Positions 45,676-54,725 of a stretch of DNA of 64,000 bases are shown here, piece after piece. Location of the stretch: assembly GCF_019890675.1 (NCBI RefSeq), contig NZ_JAIOAA010000005.1, positions 124,001 through 188,000 on the forward strand, given 5' to 3'. Under the pieces are notes generated by a model. It saw only the letters and a program-made list of their open reading frames with translations, did no database searches and was not told where the DNA came from. This DNA is from Micromonospora sp. PLK6-60 (GTDB lineage: Bacteria > Actinomycetota > Actinomycetes > Mycobacteriales > Micromonosporaceae). Within the stretch, counting starts at the first letter, position 1, and every line of letters starts with the position of its first letter. The position numbers and the translations under genes are program-made.

Positions 45676-46618
45676 GAAGCGATCCGTCCGGTTGCCGGCC
45701 TCCACCACCCTGCTGCGCCGCCTGGCGCTCGCCTCGATCATCGCGAACGTGGCGATCGTGGTCACCGGCGGGGCCGTCCGGCTCACCGCCTCCGGCCTCG
45801 GCTGCCCCACCTGGCCCCGGTGCACCGACGACTCCTACACCACCACGCCCGAGATGGGCGTGCACGGGGTGATCGAGTTCGGCAACCGGCTGCTCACCTT
45901 CGCGGTGGGCCTCATCGCGCTGGCCGTGGTGCTCGCCGTGCTGGCCCACCGGCCCCGCCGCCGCGGGCTGCTGCCGCTGGCGGTGGGCGTGCTGCTCGGC
46001 ATCCCGGCCCAGGCGGTCATCGGTGGCATCACCGTGCTCACCAACCTCAACCCGTGGGTGGTCGGGCTGCACTTCCTCGCCTCGATGGTGGTGATCGCCG
46101 CCGCGTACGCGCTCTGGCGGCGCGTCGGGGAGCCGGACGGGCCGGTGACCCCGACCGTGCCGGCGCCGCTGCGTACCCTGGCCTGGCTCACCACGGTGGT
46201 CAGCGCGGCGGTGCTGGTGGTCGGCACCTGGGTGACCGGCAGCGGCCCGCACGCCGGCGACCACGGCGCGGCCCGCAACGGCCTGGACCCGGCGACGATC
46301 TCCCAGGTGCACGCCGACGGCGTCTTCCTGCTGATCGGCCTCTCGGTGGCGCTGCTCTTCGCGTTCCGCGCGGTCGGCGCGCAGCGCGCCGCCCGGGCCG
46401 CCGGGGTGCTCCTCGCGGTCGAGCTGGGCCAGGGGCTGATCGGGTTCGTGCAGTACTTCACCAACCTGCCCGCGCTGCTGGTCGCCGCGCACATGCTCGG
46501 CTCCTGCCTGGTGCTGCTGGCCACGCTCGGCGTGCTCTGGGCCACCCGGGAGCGGCGCCCGGCCACCCCGCCGGCCCCGGCCGCGCCCGCCGCCGAGCCG
46601 GTGGGCGCCGCCGCCTGA
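45674..46618 (+). CDS. ctaA: heme A synthase
   Basis: A 314-residue membrane protein with eight predicted helices. It converts heme O to heme A for aa3-type cytochrome oxidase. Key features are VTGGAVRLTASGLGCPTWPRC with a Cys pair (Cys in GLGCP and PRC), the His of MGVHGVIEFGNR, LHFLASM, VHADGVFLLIGL and AAHMLGSC as heme-ligand His residues. The GTG at 45674 is chosen with TAGGAT 7 nt upstream; an in-frame GTG at 45656 would add six residues. Divergent from sufR. Works with ctaB at 50115. Confidence 0.94.
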   Translation: MKRSVRLPASTTLLRRLALASIIANVAIVVTGGAVRLTASGLGCPTWPRCTDDSYTTTPEMGVHGVIEFGNRLLTFAVGLIALAVVLAVLAHRPRRRGLLPLAVGVLLGIPAQAVIGGITVLTNLNPWVVGLHFLASMVVIAAAYALWRRVGEPDGPVTPTVPAPLRTLAWLTTVVSAAVLVVGTWVTGSGPHAGDHGAARNGLDPATISQVHADGVFLLIGLSVALLFAFRAVGAQRAARAAGVLLAVELGQGLIGFVQYFTNLPALLVAAHMLGSCLVLLATLGVLWATRERRPATPPAPAAPAAEPVGAAA

Positions 46619-46638
46619 GCCGGGCGTTACCGCCCGGC
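46619..46638. terminator. short hairpin after ctaA
   Basis: GCCGGGCG-TTAC-CGCCCGGC: a perfect 8-bp stem with a tetraloop, starting at the base after the ctaA stop codon. Confidence 0.6.
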
Positions 46639-46688
46639 GGGAGCGGGAAAGCGGCCCGGACGGACCGTACGCCCGAGGGGAGCACCCG

Positions 46689-48356
46689 GTGTCGCGCAAG
46701 GGCCTTGCCACGACCACCCCGCAGCGGCTGACCCCGGTGGCCGGCGCGCCGCTGTGGTGCGACGCCCGCGAGTTCGGGCTCACCGGCGACGGGGTGACCA
46801 ACGACCAACCGGCCCTGGCCGCGCTGGTGGACCACCTCGGCGCGGGATACGACGCCGACGGCCGGGCGCGGGTGATCTACTGCCCGCCGGGCCTGTACTC
46901 GATCCGCGACGCCGGCACCGTCTGGCGCAGCGGCGTCTCGCTGATCGGCGCCGGCCCGGCGGCGACCCGGTTCCTGCTCAGCAACGAGGGCAACCGCGCC
47001 GCCCCGGTCCCGCTCGCCTACTGGACCACCGTGCAGCACGGCGCGGACCGGGACCGGCACATCACCGACTGCACCTTCGCCGACTTCGAGATCGACGGCG
47101 CCGGGGTGGGCCAGACCGGGTACGACTACCTGGCCAAGGGCCTGGGCCTGCAATACGTGGTGCGCGGCGTGTTCCGCAACCTCTACATCCACCACACCGG
47201 GGCGACCGGTCTCGGCTGCGACTTCCTCCAGGACAGCCTGATCGACGGGGTGGTCACGGTGGGCTGCGGCCGGCTGGACAACGGCCTGCAGATGGGCGGG
47301 GCCGGGATCGGCGTCGGCATCGGCGGCTGGGGCGACGTGGAGCGGCTCACCATCGCCAACTGCACCACGGTCGGCAACGGCACCAACGGCATCTTCCTGG
47401 AGCTGCAGAAGGACTACTGGGAGCCGCCGCGGGGCATCCGCATCATCGGCTGTCACAGCCAGGCCAACCGGTTCGGCATCTCGGACTGGGGGGCGGACGG
47501 GCTGATCGTCTCCGGCTGCACCATGACCAACAACCTGGAGGCCAGCTTCGACGTCTCGGCCAACGGCACCGCCGGGGTCGCCGGGCGGGGCGGCCTGCTC
47601 ACCGGTTGCGTGCTCGACTGCAACGTCGGCGACGGCATCAGCATGGGCAACACCCCCGGCCCGTACACGGTGCAGGGCAACCGGATCAGCCGCAACGGCG
47701 GGTACGGCTACCACGAGCACGACCTGGGCCACGGCTACCGGGGCGCGGCCAGCGACGTGGTGATCCAGGACAACGACATCCGGGAGAACGCGCTGGACGG
47801 GATCCGGGTCGACCGGCCGATGCGCGACGCGTCGATCGTCGGCAACCGGATCCGGGACAACGGTCGCCGGTCCGCGCCGGCCCACCGGGGCGCCGGCGAC
47901 GCGGTGCGCTACGGCCCGCGCGAGGTCACCGACGGCGCGGCGGACTGGCCGGCCGGCGGGCACCGGGGCAAGGTCGTCCGCAGCGGCTCCCGGGACGCGG
48001 TGGTGGCGGACAACACCGGCAACCAGCTCTCCCTGGCCGAGGTACGCCCCGACGGCACGACGGCCTGGAACGAGGCCACGCCGTCGCCCGGCTCGGCGTA
48101 CGAGCTGCCGGACGGGTCGGCGGACCACGCCGGGATCGCGGTGGCCGCCCCGTTCGACTCGGCCACGGTGCGCGGCAACCGGATCTGGCACCGGGACGCC
48201 GACACCCAGGCGTACGGGCTGTGGGTCACCGAGGCGGGGAGCTGCGTGTCGTGCGCGGTCGAGGACAACGACCTCGCCGGGTCGACGGCGGCGCTGCGGC
48301 TGGACACCCCGCCGATCGGCGGTCGCTGGGACCGCAACCACACCGACCGCGACTGA
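46689..48356 (+). CDS. right-handed parallel beta-helix protein (pectate-lyase-superfamily type)
   Basis: A 555-residue protein. The N-terminus CDAREFGLTGDGVTNDQPAL is the standard opening of pectate-lyase-superfamily beta-helix domains. A long series of parallel-beta rungs follows, with repeated N-G-I/F and N-R-I segments: NGTNGIFLELQ, QANRFGISDWG, DGISMGNT, NRISRNGGYGYHEHDLGHGY. No signal peptide is visible, which is odd for a family that usually acts outside the cell. Catalytic residues cannot be placed. GTG start with GAGGGGAG 8 nt upstream. May be a polysaccharide lyase or epimerase, or a structural protein. Confidence 0.78.
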   Translation: MSRKGLATTTPQRLTPVAGAPLWCDAREFGLTGDGVTNDQPALAALVDHLGAGYDADGRARVIYCPPGLYSIRDAGTVWRSGVSLIGAGPAATRFLLSNEGNRAAPVPLAYWTTVQHGADRDRHITDCTFADFEIDGAGVGQTGYDYLAKGLGLQYVVRGVFRNLYIHHTGATGLGCDFLQDSLIDGVVTVGCGRLDNGLQMGGAGIGVGIGGWGDVERLTIANCTTVGNGTNGIFLELQKDYWEPPRGIRIIGCHSQANRFGISDWGADGLIVSGCTMTNNLEASFDVSANGTAGVAGRGGLLTGCVLDCNVGDGISMGNTPGPYTVQGNRISRNGGYGYHEHDLGHGYRGAASDVVIQDNDIRENALDGIRVDRPMRDASIVGNRIRDNGRRSAPAHRGAGDAVRYGPREVTDGAADWPAGGHRGKVVRSGSRDAVVADNTGNQLSLAEVRPDGTTAWNEATPSPGSAYELPDGSADHAGIAVAAPFDSATVRGNRIWHRDADTQAYGLWVTEAGSCVSCAVEDNDLAGSTAALRLDTPPIGGRWDRNHTDRD

Positions 48357-48390
48357 GCCGGCGCCTCAGCCGGCCTCGGCGGCGAAGGCC

Positions 48391-48570
48391 AGGACACCCC
48401 CACCCGCCGCATCTCGGCCCATCCCCGAGCGAGGACACTCCCACCCGCCGCATCCGGGCCAGGGCACCCCGACTCGCCGCATCTCGGCCCGTCCCCGGGC
48501 CAGGACACCCCGACCCGCCGCATCTCGGCCCGTCCCAGGGCCAGGACACCCCCACCCGCCGCATCTCGCC
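48391..48570. repeat. 41-bp tandem repeat, five copies
   Basis: The unit begins AGGACACCCC and contains CCCGCCGCATCTCGGCCC. Full copies lie at 48391-48431, 48461-48501 and 48502-48542; a 29-bp shortened copy at 48432-48460 and a 28-bp partial at 48543-48570. It lies between the convergent beta-helix and ATP-grasp genes and makes no recognisable protein. Confidence 0.88.
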
Positions 48571-48591
48571 CGGGGACGCGACGCCGCGCGG

Positions 48592-49518
48592 TCAGGCCCG
48601 GCGGGCCAGGTGGGCCTGGTGGGTGGCGATCGCGTCGGCGAGCCGGTCCGGGGCGCCGTCGGCGTACCCGACGAACAGGCTCGGCTCGGTCAGCTCCAGC
48701 TCGACCAGCACGGGCGCGCCGTCCGGGCCGGGGATCAGGTCGACCCGGGCGTAGAGCAGCCGGTCGGTGCCGCCCGGCACGGCGGCCAGCACCCGCTCGG
48801 CGACGGCGCGCTGCTCCGGGGTGGCGGTGCGGGCGTCGATCCGCTCCTCCTTGTAGAGCTCGGGCTCGCCCCGGTCCGGGCCGGTGAGCATCGGGCCCTT
48901 GCGGATGGCGTGGCTGAAGGCCAGCCCGTCCGGTCCGGCGAGGAAGAGCAGCGCGGTCTCCCCGGCGGTGTCCACCGCGTCGAGGTAGGGCTGGACCATG
49001 GTGACCCGGCCGGCGGCGGAGAGCCGCCGCACGTGCGCCTCGGCCAGCTCGCGGTGCTCCGGGTCGGCCATGTCGTACCGGCCGGTGTCCTGGCTGCCGG
49101 CGCTGACCGCCGGCTTGAGCACGTACTCGCCGTCGGCGGGCGGCGTCCAGTCCTCCCCGGGCGCGACCCATTCGGTCGGCACGGTGGCCGCCCCGGCGGC
49201 GGACAGTTCGGCCAGGTAGCGCTTGTCGGTGTTCCAGGCGACCACGTCGGCCGGGTTGACCAGGGCCGGCACGGTGCGCGCCCAGGCGACGAACTCGTCG
49301 CGGCGCAGCGCGTAGTCCCAGGGCGAGCGGAGCACGACCAGGTCGTAGGCGGACCAGTCCACGGCCGGGTCGTCCCAGACGGCGACCTCGGCGGCGATGC
49401 CACGGGCGGCGAGCGGGGCCAGCACGAGCCGGTCGTCGGGGTCGAGGTCGGGCAGCGCGGCACAGGTGACGAGAGCGACCCGGGGTTCCCCCCGGGTCGA
49501 CTGGTGGTGGTCTGTCAC
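48592..49518 (-). CDS. ATP-grasp domain protein
   Basis: A 308-residue protein. The N-terminal region (ARVALVTCAALPDLDPDD, VWDDPAVDWSAYDLVVLRSP) precedes the ATP-grasp fold: EYVLKPAVSAGSQDTGRY for nucleotide binding and VLVELELTEPSLF for metal binding. It resembles the RimK/glutathione-synthetase-like group that joins a carboxylate to an amine or thiol. Its partners and substrates cannot be inferred. GTG start. It lies upstream of the 41-bp repeat and next to the 109-residue hypothetical gene on the same strand. Confidence 0.8.
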   Translation of the reverse strand: MTDHHQSTRGEPRVALVTCAALPDLDPDDRLVLAPLAARGIAAEVAVWDDPAVDWSAYDLVVLRSPWDYALRRDEFVAWARTVPALVNPADVVAWNTDKRYLAELSAAGAATVPTEWVAPGEDWTPPADGEYVLKPAVSAGSQDTGRYDMADPEHRELAEAHVRRLSAAGRVTMVQPYLDAVDTAGETALLFLAGPDGLAFSHAIRKGPMLTGPDRGEPELYKEERIDARTATPEQRAVAERVLAAVPGGTDRLLYARVDLIPGPDGAPVLVELELTEPSLFVGYADGAPDRLADAIATHQAHLARRA

Positions 49519-49524
49519 TTTATG

Positions 49525-49854
49525 TCAACGGGCCATCGTGCGCCGGGCCATCGACCGCCAGAGGTCGTTGCTCGGGCGCATCTGGTCCATCAGCTCGCGC
49601 TCCCAGGCGTTCTCCACGGTCACGCCGGCCTTGGCGCATGCCTCCCGCGCGACGACGGTGTCGTCCGCGAACTGGTCACCCCACACGCCGTCCTCGCCCA
49701 CGAGGACGATCCGGGCACCGCGCTTGCCGACGTACTCGATGACGGCCTTGGCGCCACCGTGCCCGGCGGCGAAGGACCGGAGGCCGGCGACCAGGCCGTT
49801 GGGGGCCTGCGCGCTCTGCTCGGCCGTCAGCGTCGAATCGGAACCATCTGCCAT
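49525..49854 (-). CDS. conserved hypothetical protein
   Basis: A 109-residue soluble protein, not assigned to a family by me. It contains VIEYVGKRGARIVLVGEDGVWGDQF and a C-terminal ENAWERELMDQMRPSNDLWRSM. Composition is that of a folded alpha/beta protein, with no membrane segment. The ATG at 49854 (MADGSDSTL) is preferred; ATG 49875 is possible. The gene ends 6 nt before the ATP-grasp start and may be cotranscribed with it. Confidence 0.7.
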   Translation of the reverse strand: MADGSDSTLTAEQSAQAPNGLVAGLRSFAAGHGGAKAVIEYVGKRGARIVLVGEDGVWGDQFADDTVVAREACAKAGVTVENAWERELMDQMRPSNDLWRSMARRTMAR

Positions 49855-50114
49855 GACGCGAAGCCTATGCACCATCGCCACCGCAGGAGGGTGAACCGTG
49901 TACGAATTGTGATGCCAATTACCTACGGGTTTACCGGGGAGCATCGGTGAATTGCCCGGACAGGTCGGAAATTACCGGGCGAAACGGTCGGGCGACTTCG
50001 CCCTGATGTGTCCGGGTTGTAACGACGGAGCGTGACCGAGAACAATTCCTCATTCACGTTCACCTCGGGCGCGTCGCGCCCCCGGCGACCGCCGATGAGC
50101 TGGGAAAACGCGGC

Positions 50115-51074
50115 TCAGATGAGCGCGTCGAGGGCCACCGCGGCGAAGACGATGGTCAGGTACGTGGTCGACCAGTGGAACAGTCGCATCGGCTTCTCCG
50201 CCTCACCCCGGCTCACCCGGCGGCAGAGCCGGTGCGCCTCGAGCAGGAAGAACCCGCCCACCACCGCCGTGGGTACCCCGTAGATCGCGCTCATCCCCAG
50301 CGGCCAGAGCGCCAGCGAGGTGGCCACGGTCAGCCAGGCGAAGATCAGGATCTCGGCGTTTACCCGGCGCGCGGAGGCCACCACCGGCAGCATCGGGATG
50401 CCCGCGCGGGCGTAGTCGGCCTTGTATTTCATCGCCAGCGGATAGAAGTGCGGCATCTGCCAGAAGAAGACCACCCCGAACAGCACCCACGCCTGCGGCG
50501 CCAGCGACCCGGTCACGGCGGCCCAGCCGATCAGCACCGGCGCCGCCCCGCAGGCCCCGCCCCAGAACGTGTTCGCCGTGGTGGTGCGCTTGAGCCAGAG
50601 GGTGTAGACGACGTCGTAGTAGACGATCGCGGCCAGGGTCAGGGCGGCGGCCAACAGGTTGGTGAAGGCCACCATCAGCGCGATCGAGACCGCCGCCAGC
50701 ACCAGGCCGAAGACCAGCGCGGCGCGCGGCGACACGGTGTGCGCGGGCAGCGGGCGCCGCTTGGTGCGCCGCATCAACTGGTCGATGTCCCGGTCGATGT
50801 AGCAGTTCAGGACGCTGGCCGCGCCGGCCGCCAGGGACCCGCCGATCAGCACCACCGCCATCAGCCACAACGACGGCAGGCCGCCGTCGGCCAGCATCAT
50901 CGCCGGCACGGTCGTCACCAGCAGCAGCTCGACGATGCGGGGCTTGGTCAGCGCGACGTACGCGGCCACCACGGCCCGCACGTCCCGCCGGGCGACCGCC
51001 GACGCCTCGGGCACCGTGCGCACCGGCGGCTGCCCGGCAGGGTTGCTGACGGGGCGCTCGGTGATCGTGCTCAC
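50115..51074 (-). CDS. ctaB: protoheme IX farnesyltransferase (heme O synthase)
   Basis: A 319-residue UbiA-family membrane protein with about nine helices. It adds a farnesyl group to heme b to make heme O, the substrate of ctaA. The two prenyl-diphosphate-binding motifs are [21 protein letters not shown] (split here as NCYIDRDID and RTKRRPLP) and [36 protein letters not shown] is the conserved loop. GTG start with GGAAGGTGG about 6 nt upstream. Divergent from tkt. Confidence 0.95.
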   Translation of the reverse strand: MSTITERPVSNPAGQPPVRTVPEASAVARRDVRAVVAAYVALTKPRIVELLLVTTVPAMMLADGGLPSLWLMAVVLIGGSLAAGAASVLNCYIDRDIDQLMRRTKRRPLPAHTVSPRAALVFGLVLAAVSIALMVAFTNLLAAALTLAAIVYYDVVYTLWLKRTTTANTFWGGACGAAPVLIGWAAVTGSLAPQAWVLFGVVFFWQMPHFYPLAMKYKADYARAGIPMLPVVASARRVNAEILIFAWLTVATSLALWPLGMSAIYGVPTAVVGGFFLLEAHRLCRRVSRGEAEKPMRLFHWSTTYLTIVFAAVALDALI

Positions 51075-51328
51075 GGATTGCCACCTTCCGGCGTCGGCGG
51101 GGAGATCGGTCACGCGCCCGCGTCGCGGGCCCGCACACCGGCACACACACTACGCGTCGTCGTTTTCGCTGCCCGGGCGACCCGACCGGGGTGCGGGCCG
51201 TCACAGTGAACGCGGCACCCCACCGGAACGTACTAGACAGCGTGCACAGATCCCCGGGCGGACGTTTAGGCACGCTCGATAGGGTCATCAGTGAGGGTTC
51301 CGCCCATCTGCCGAGGAGCACAACCATC

Positions 51329-53467
51329 GTGGCTGCCAAGCGATCCGAGCAATCCGCTCTCAACTGGTCCGACCTCGACCGCCGCGCCGTGGACACCGTA
51401 CGCGTGCTGGCCATGGACGCCGTGGAGAAATCCGGCAACGGCCACCCCGGCACGGCGATGAGCCTGGCCCCGGCGGCCTACCTGCTGTTCAACCGGGTGA
51501 TGCGGCACAATCCGGCCGACCCGAACTGGGCCGGCCGCGACCGGTTCGTGCTCTCCGCCGGGCACTCCAGCCTCACCCTCTACATCCAGCTCTTCCTCTC
51601 CGGCTACCCGCTGAGCCTGGAGGACCTGAAGGCGCTGCGGCAGTGGGGCTCGCTCACTCCGGGCCACCCGGAGCACGGGCACACCCCCGGGGTGGAGACC
51701 ACCACCGGCCCGCTCGGGCAGGGCCTGGGCAACGCGGTCGGGATGGCGATGGCCGCCCGCCGCGAGCGCGGCCTGTTCGACCCGGACGCCGAGCCGGGCA
51801 CCTCCCCGTTCGACCACCACATCTGGTGCATCGCCTCCGACGGCGACATCGAGGAGGGCATCAGCCACGAGGCCAGCGCGCTCGCCGGCCACCAGCAGCT
51901 CGGCAGCCTCTGCCTGATCTACGACGACAACGAGATCTCGATCGAGGACGACACCCGGATCGCCAAGAGCGAGGACGTGGCCGCCCGTTACGAGGCGTAC
52001 GGCTGGCACGTGCAGACCGTCGACTGGCGGCGCGGCGACGCCGACCAGGGCGACTACCACGAGGACGTGGAGGCGCTCTACCAGGCGCTGCTGGCCGCCA
52101 AGGCGGAGACCGCCCGCCCCTCCTTCATCGCGCTGCGCACCATCATCGGCTGGCCCGCGCCGAACAAGCAGAACACCGGCAAGATCCACGGCTCGGCGCT
52201 GGGCGGCGAGGAGGTGGCCGCCACCAAGCGGATCCTCGGCTTCGACCCGGACAAGACCTTCGACATCGACGAGGAGGTCCTCGGCCACGCCCGTCAGGTG
52301 CTGGGCCGCGGCGAGGCCGCCGAGCAGGAGTGGACGAAGGCGTTCGACGCGTGGGCCGGCGCCAACACCGAGCGCAAGGCCCTCTACGACCGGATGACCA
52401 CCCGTACCCTGCCGCGGGGCTGGACCGACGCGCTGCCCACCTTCCCGGCGGACGCCAAGGGCGTGGCCACCCGGGCCGCCTCCGGCAAGGTGCTGGAGGC
52501 GCTCGCCCCGGTGCTGCCGGAGCTGTGGGGCGGCTCGGCCGACCTGGCGGAGAGCAACAACACCACCATGAAGGGTGAGCCGTCGTTCGTCCCGGCCGCC
52601 CACGCCACCAAGGATTTCCCGGGCGACGAGTACGGCCGCACGCTGCACTTCGGCATCCGCGAGCACGCCATGGGCGCGATCCTCAACGGCATCGCCCTGC
52701 ACGGCGGCACCCGCCCGTACGGCGGCACCTTCCTGGTCTTCAGCGACTACATGCGCCCGTCGGTGCGGCTCGCCGCGCTGATGAAGCTGCCGGTGACCTA
52801 CGTCTGGACGCACGACTCGATCGGGCTCGGCGAGGACGGCCCGACCCACCAGCCGATCGAGCACCTGACCGCGCTGCGGGCCATCCCCGGCCTGGACGTG
52901 GTCCGCCCGGCCGACGCCAACGAGACCGCCTGGGCGTGGCGGCAGGCGCTGGAGCACACCGACCGGCCGACCGCGCTGGCGCTGAGCCGGCAGGCGCTGC
53001 CCACCCTCGACCGGCAGGAGTACGCCGGCGCCGAGGGCACCGCCAAGGGCGGGTACGTGCTGGCCGAGGCGTCCAACCGCAAGCCGCAGGTGATTATCGT
53101 CGGCACCGGGTCCGAGGTGCAGCTCTGCCTGACCGCCCGGGAGCGGCTGGAGGCCGAGGGCACCCCCACCCGGGTGGTCTCCATGCCCTGCCAGGAGTGG
53201 TTCTTCGCGCAGGACGAGGCGTACCGGGAGTCGGTGCTGCCGCGCGGGGTAAAGGCACGGGTGAGCGTGGAGGCGGGCATCGCCATGTCGTGGCGGGCGA
53301 TCGTCGGCGACAGCGGCGAGTGCGTGAGCATCGAGCACTACGGCGCGAGCGCGCCCTACACCGTGCTCTTCGAGCAGTTCGGGTTCACCCCCGACCGGAT
53401 CGTGGCCGCCGCGCACGCGGCGCTGACCCGGGTGGGCGACATCACCGGTTTCACGACCGGCAACTGA
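51329..53467 (+). CDS. tkt: transketolase
   Basis: A 712-residue TPP enzyme of the non-oxidative pentose phosphate pathway. It has AVEKSGNGHPGTAMSLAPAA with the first His, GPLGQGLGNAVGMAMA, the TPP motif GDGDIEEGISHEA in the form SDGDIEEG with a downstream N, and EDGPTHQPIEHLTALRA. The GTG at 51329 is chosen (AAKRSEQSALNW) with GAGGAGC about 9 nt upstream. First gene of the plus-strand tkt-tal-pgi-zwf-opcA-pgl block. Confidence 0.97.
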   Translation: MAAKRSEQSALNWSDLDRRAVDTVRVLAMDAVEKSGNGHPGTAMSLAPAAYLLFNRVMRHNPADPNWAGRDRFVLSAGHSSLTLYIQLFLSGYPLSLEDLKALRQWGSLTPGHPEHGHTPGVETTTGPLGQGLGNAVGMAMAARRERGLFDPDAEPGTSPFDHHIWCIASDGDIEEGISHEASALAGHQQLGSLCLIYDDNEISIEDDTRIAKSEDVAARYEAYGWHVQTVDWRRGDADQGDYHEDVEALYQALLAAKAETARPSFIALRTIIGWPAPNKQNTGKIHGSALGGEEVAATKRILGFDPDKTFDIDEEVLGHARQVLGRGEAAEQEWTKAFDAWAGANTERKALYDRMTTRTLPRGWTDALPTFPADAKGVATRAASGKVLEALAPVLPELWGGSADLAESNNTTMKGEPSFVPAAHATKDFPGDEYGRTLHFGIREHAMGAILNGIALHGGTRPYGGTFLVFSDYMRPSVRLAALMKLPVTYVWTHDSIGLGEDGPTHQPIEHLTALRAIPGLDVVRPADANETAWAWRQALEHTDRPTALALSRQALPTLDRQEYAGAEGTAKGGYVLAEASNRKPQVIIVGTGSEVQLCLTARERLEAEGTPTRVVSMPCQEWFFAQDEAYRESVLPRGVKARVSVEAGIAMSWRAIVGDSGECVSIEHYGASAPYTVLFEQFGFTPDRIVAAAHAALTRVGDITGFTTGN

Positions 53468-53482
53468 GGGAGCGTGGACGGC

Positions 53483-54661
53483 ATGACGGACAGGCTGAAG
53501 GATCTCACCGCCGCGGGCGTGGCGGTCTGGCTCGACGACCTCTCCCGGGTACGACTGAGCTCCGGCGGGCTGGACCAGCTCCGCCGGGAGCAGCACGTGG
53601 CCGGGGTGACCACCAACCCGACGATCTTCGCCAAGGCGCTGAGCGACGCCGACGAGTACAACTGGCAGCTGCGTGACCTCGCCACCCGTGGGGTGGACGT
53701 GGAAGAGGCGGTCCGGATGCTCACCACGTACGACGTGCGCTGGGCGTGCGACGTGATGCGCCCGTCGTACGACGGCAGCAACGGCGTGGACGGCCGGGTC
53801 TCCATCGAGGTCGACCCGCGGCTGGCCCACGAGGCGGAGAAGACCGTCGCCGAGGCCAAGGCGCTGTGGTGGCTGGTGGACCGCCCCAACCTCTTCATCA
53901 AGATCCCGGCGACCGAGGACGGCCTGCCCGCGATCACCGCGACCCTGGCCGAGGGGATCAGCGTGAACGTCACGCTGATCTTCGGGCTGGACCGCTACTC
54001 CCAGGTCATGGAGGCGTTCCTGGCCGGCATGGAGCAGGCGAAGGCGAACGGGCACGACCTGTCCAAGATCGGTTCGGTGGCGTCGTTCTTCGTCTCCCGG
54101 GTCGACACCGAGGTCGACAAGCGGCTGGAGAAGATCGGCTCCGACGAGGCGAAGGCGCTGCGCGGCAAGGCCGCCGTGGCCAACGCCCAGCTCGCCTACG
54201 AGCGCTACAGCCAGGTCTTCTCCTCCGACCGGTGGCAGGCCCTCGCCGACGCGGGCGCCCACCCGCAGCGGCCGCTGTGGGCCTCCACCTCGACGAAGAA
54301 CCCCGACTACCGGGACGTCATCTACGTCGAGGAGCTGATCGCCCCCGGCACCGTCAACACCATGCCGGAGGCGGTGATCCACGCCTACGCCGAGCACGGG
54401 GAGACCCGCGGCGACACCATCACCGGCTCGTACGACGCGGCCCGCAAGGTCTTCGCCGACCTGGAGTCGGTCGGCGTCGACATGGCCGACGTGATCGCGA
54501 CCCTGGAACGCGAGGGCGTGGAGAAGTTCGAGGCGAGCTGGCTGGAACTGATCGACGGGGTGAAGAAGTCGCTGGCCGAGGCGGCCCGGGGCGCCGGTCG
54601 CCCCAACGAGGCCGCCACCGGCAACGCGCGGGCCGCCGAGGCGGCCGGGGGCAACGCGTGA
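53483..54661 (+). CDS. tal: transaldolase
   Basis: A 392-residue aldolase-type enzyme moving dihydroxyacetone units in the pentose phosphate pathway. The Schiff-base Lys140 is in [13 protein letters not shown], with VTTNPTIF near the N-terminus and [11 protein letters not shown]. The C-terminal 25 residues are an Ala/Gly-rich extension beyond the usual length. ATG 53483 is preferred to GTG 53474 because GAGGGAG lies at workable distance. It begins 16 nt after tkt. Confidence 0.96.
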   Translation: MTDRLKDLTAAGVAVWLDDLSRVRLSSGGLDQLRREQHVAGVTTNPTIFAKALSDADEYNWQLRDLATRGVDVEEAVRMLTTYDVRWACDVMRPSYDGSNGVDGRVSIEVDPRLAHEAEKTVAEAKALWWLVDRPNLFIKIPATEDGLPAITATLAEGISVNVTLIFGLDRYSQVMEAFLAGMEQAKANGHDLSKIGSVASFFVSRVDTEVDKRLEKIGSDEAKALRGKAAVANAQLAYERYSQVFSSDRWQALADAGAHPQRPLWASTSTKNPDYRDVIYVEELIAPGTVNTMPEAVIHAYAEHGETRGDTITGSYDAARKVFADLESVGVDMADVIATLEREGVEKFEASWLELIDGVKKSLAEAARGAGRPNEAATGNARAAEAAGGNA

Positions 54662-54725
54662 CGATGCGTGGTGCGGGCGCCCCGGGGACTCCCGGGGCGC
54701 CGCCCGTCGTCGCCCCACCGGCGCG

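Noticed and set aside
48391..48570. Possible CRISPR array
   Set aside because: The 41-bp units are directly adjacent with no unique spacers, and no cas genes are near.
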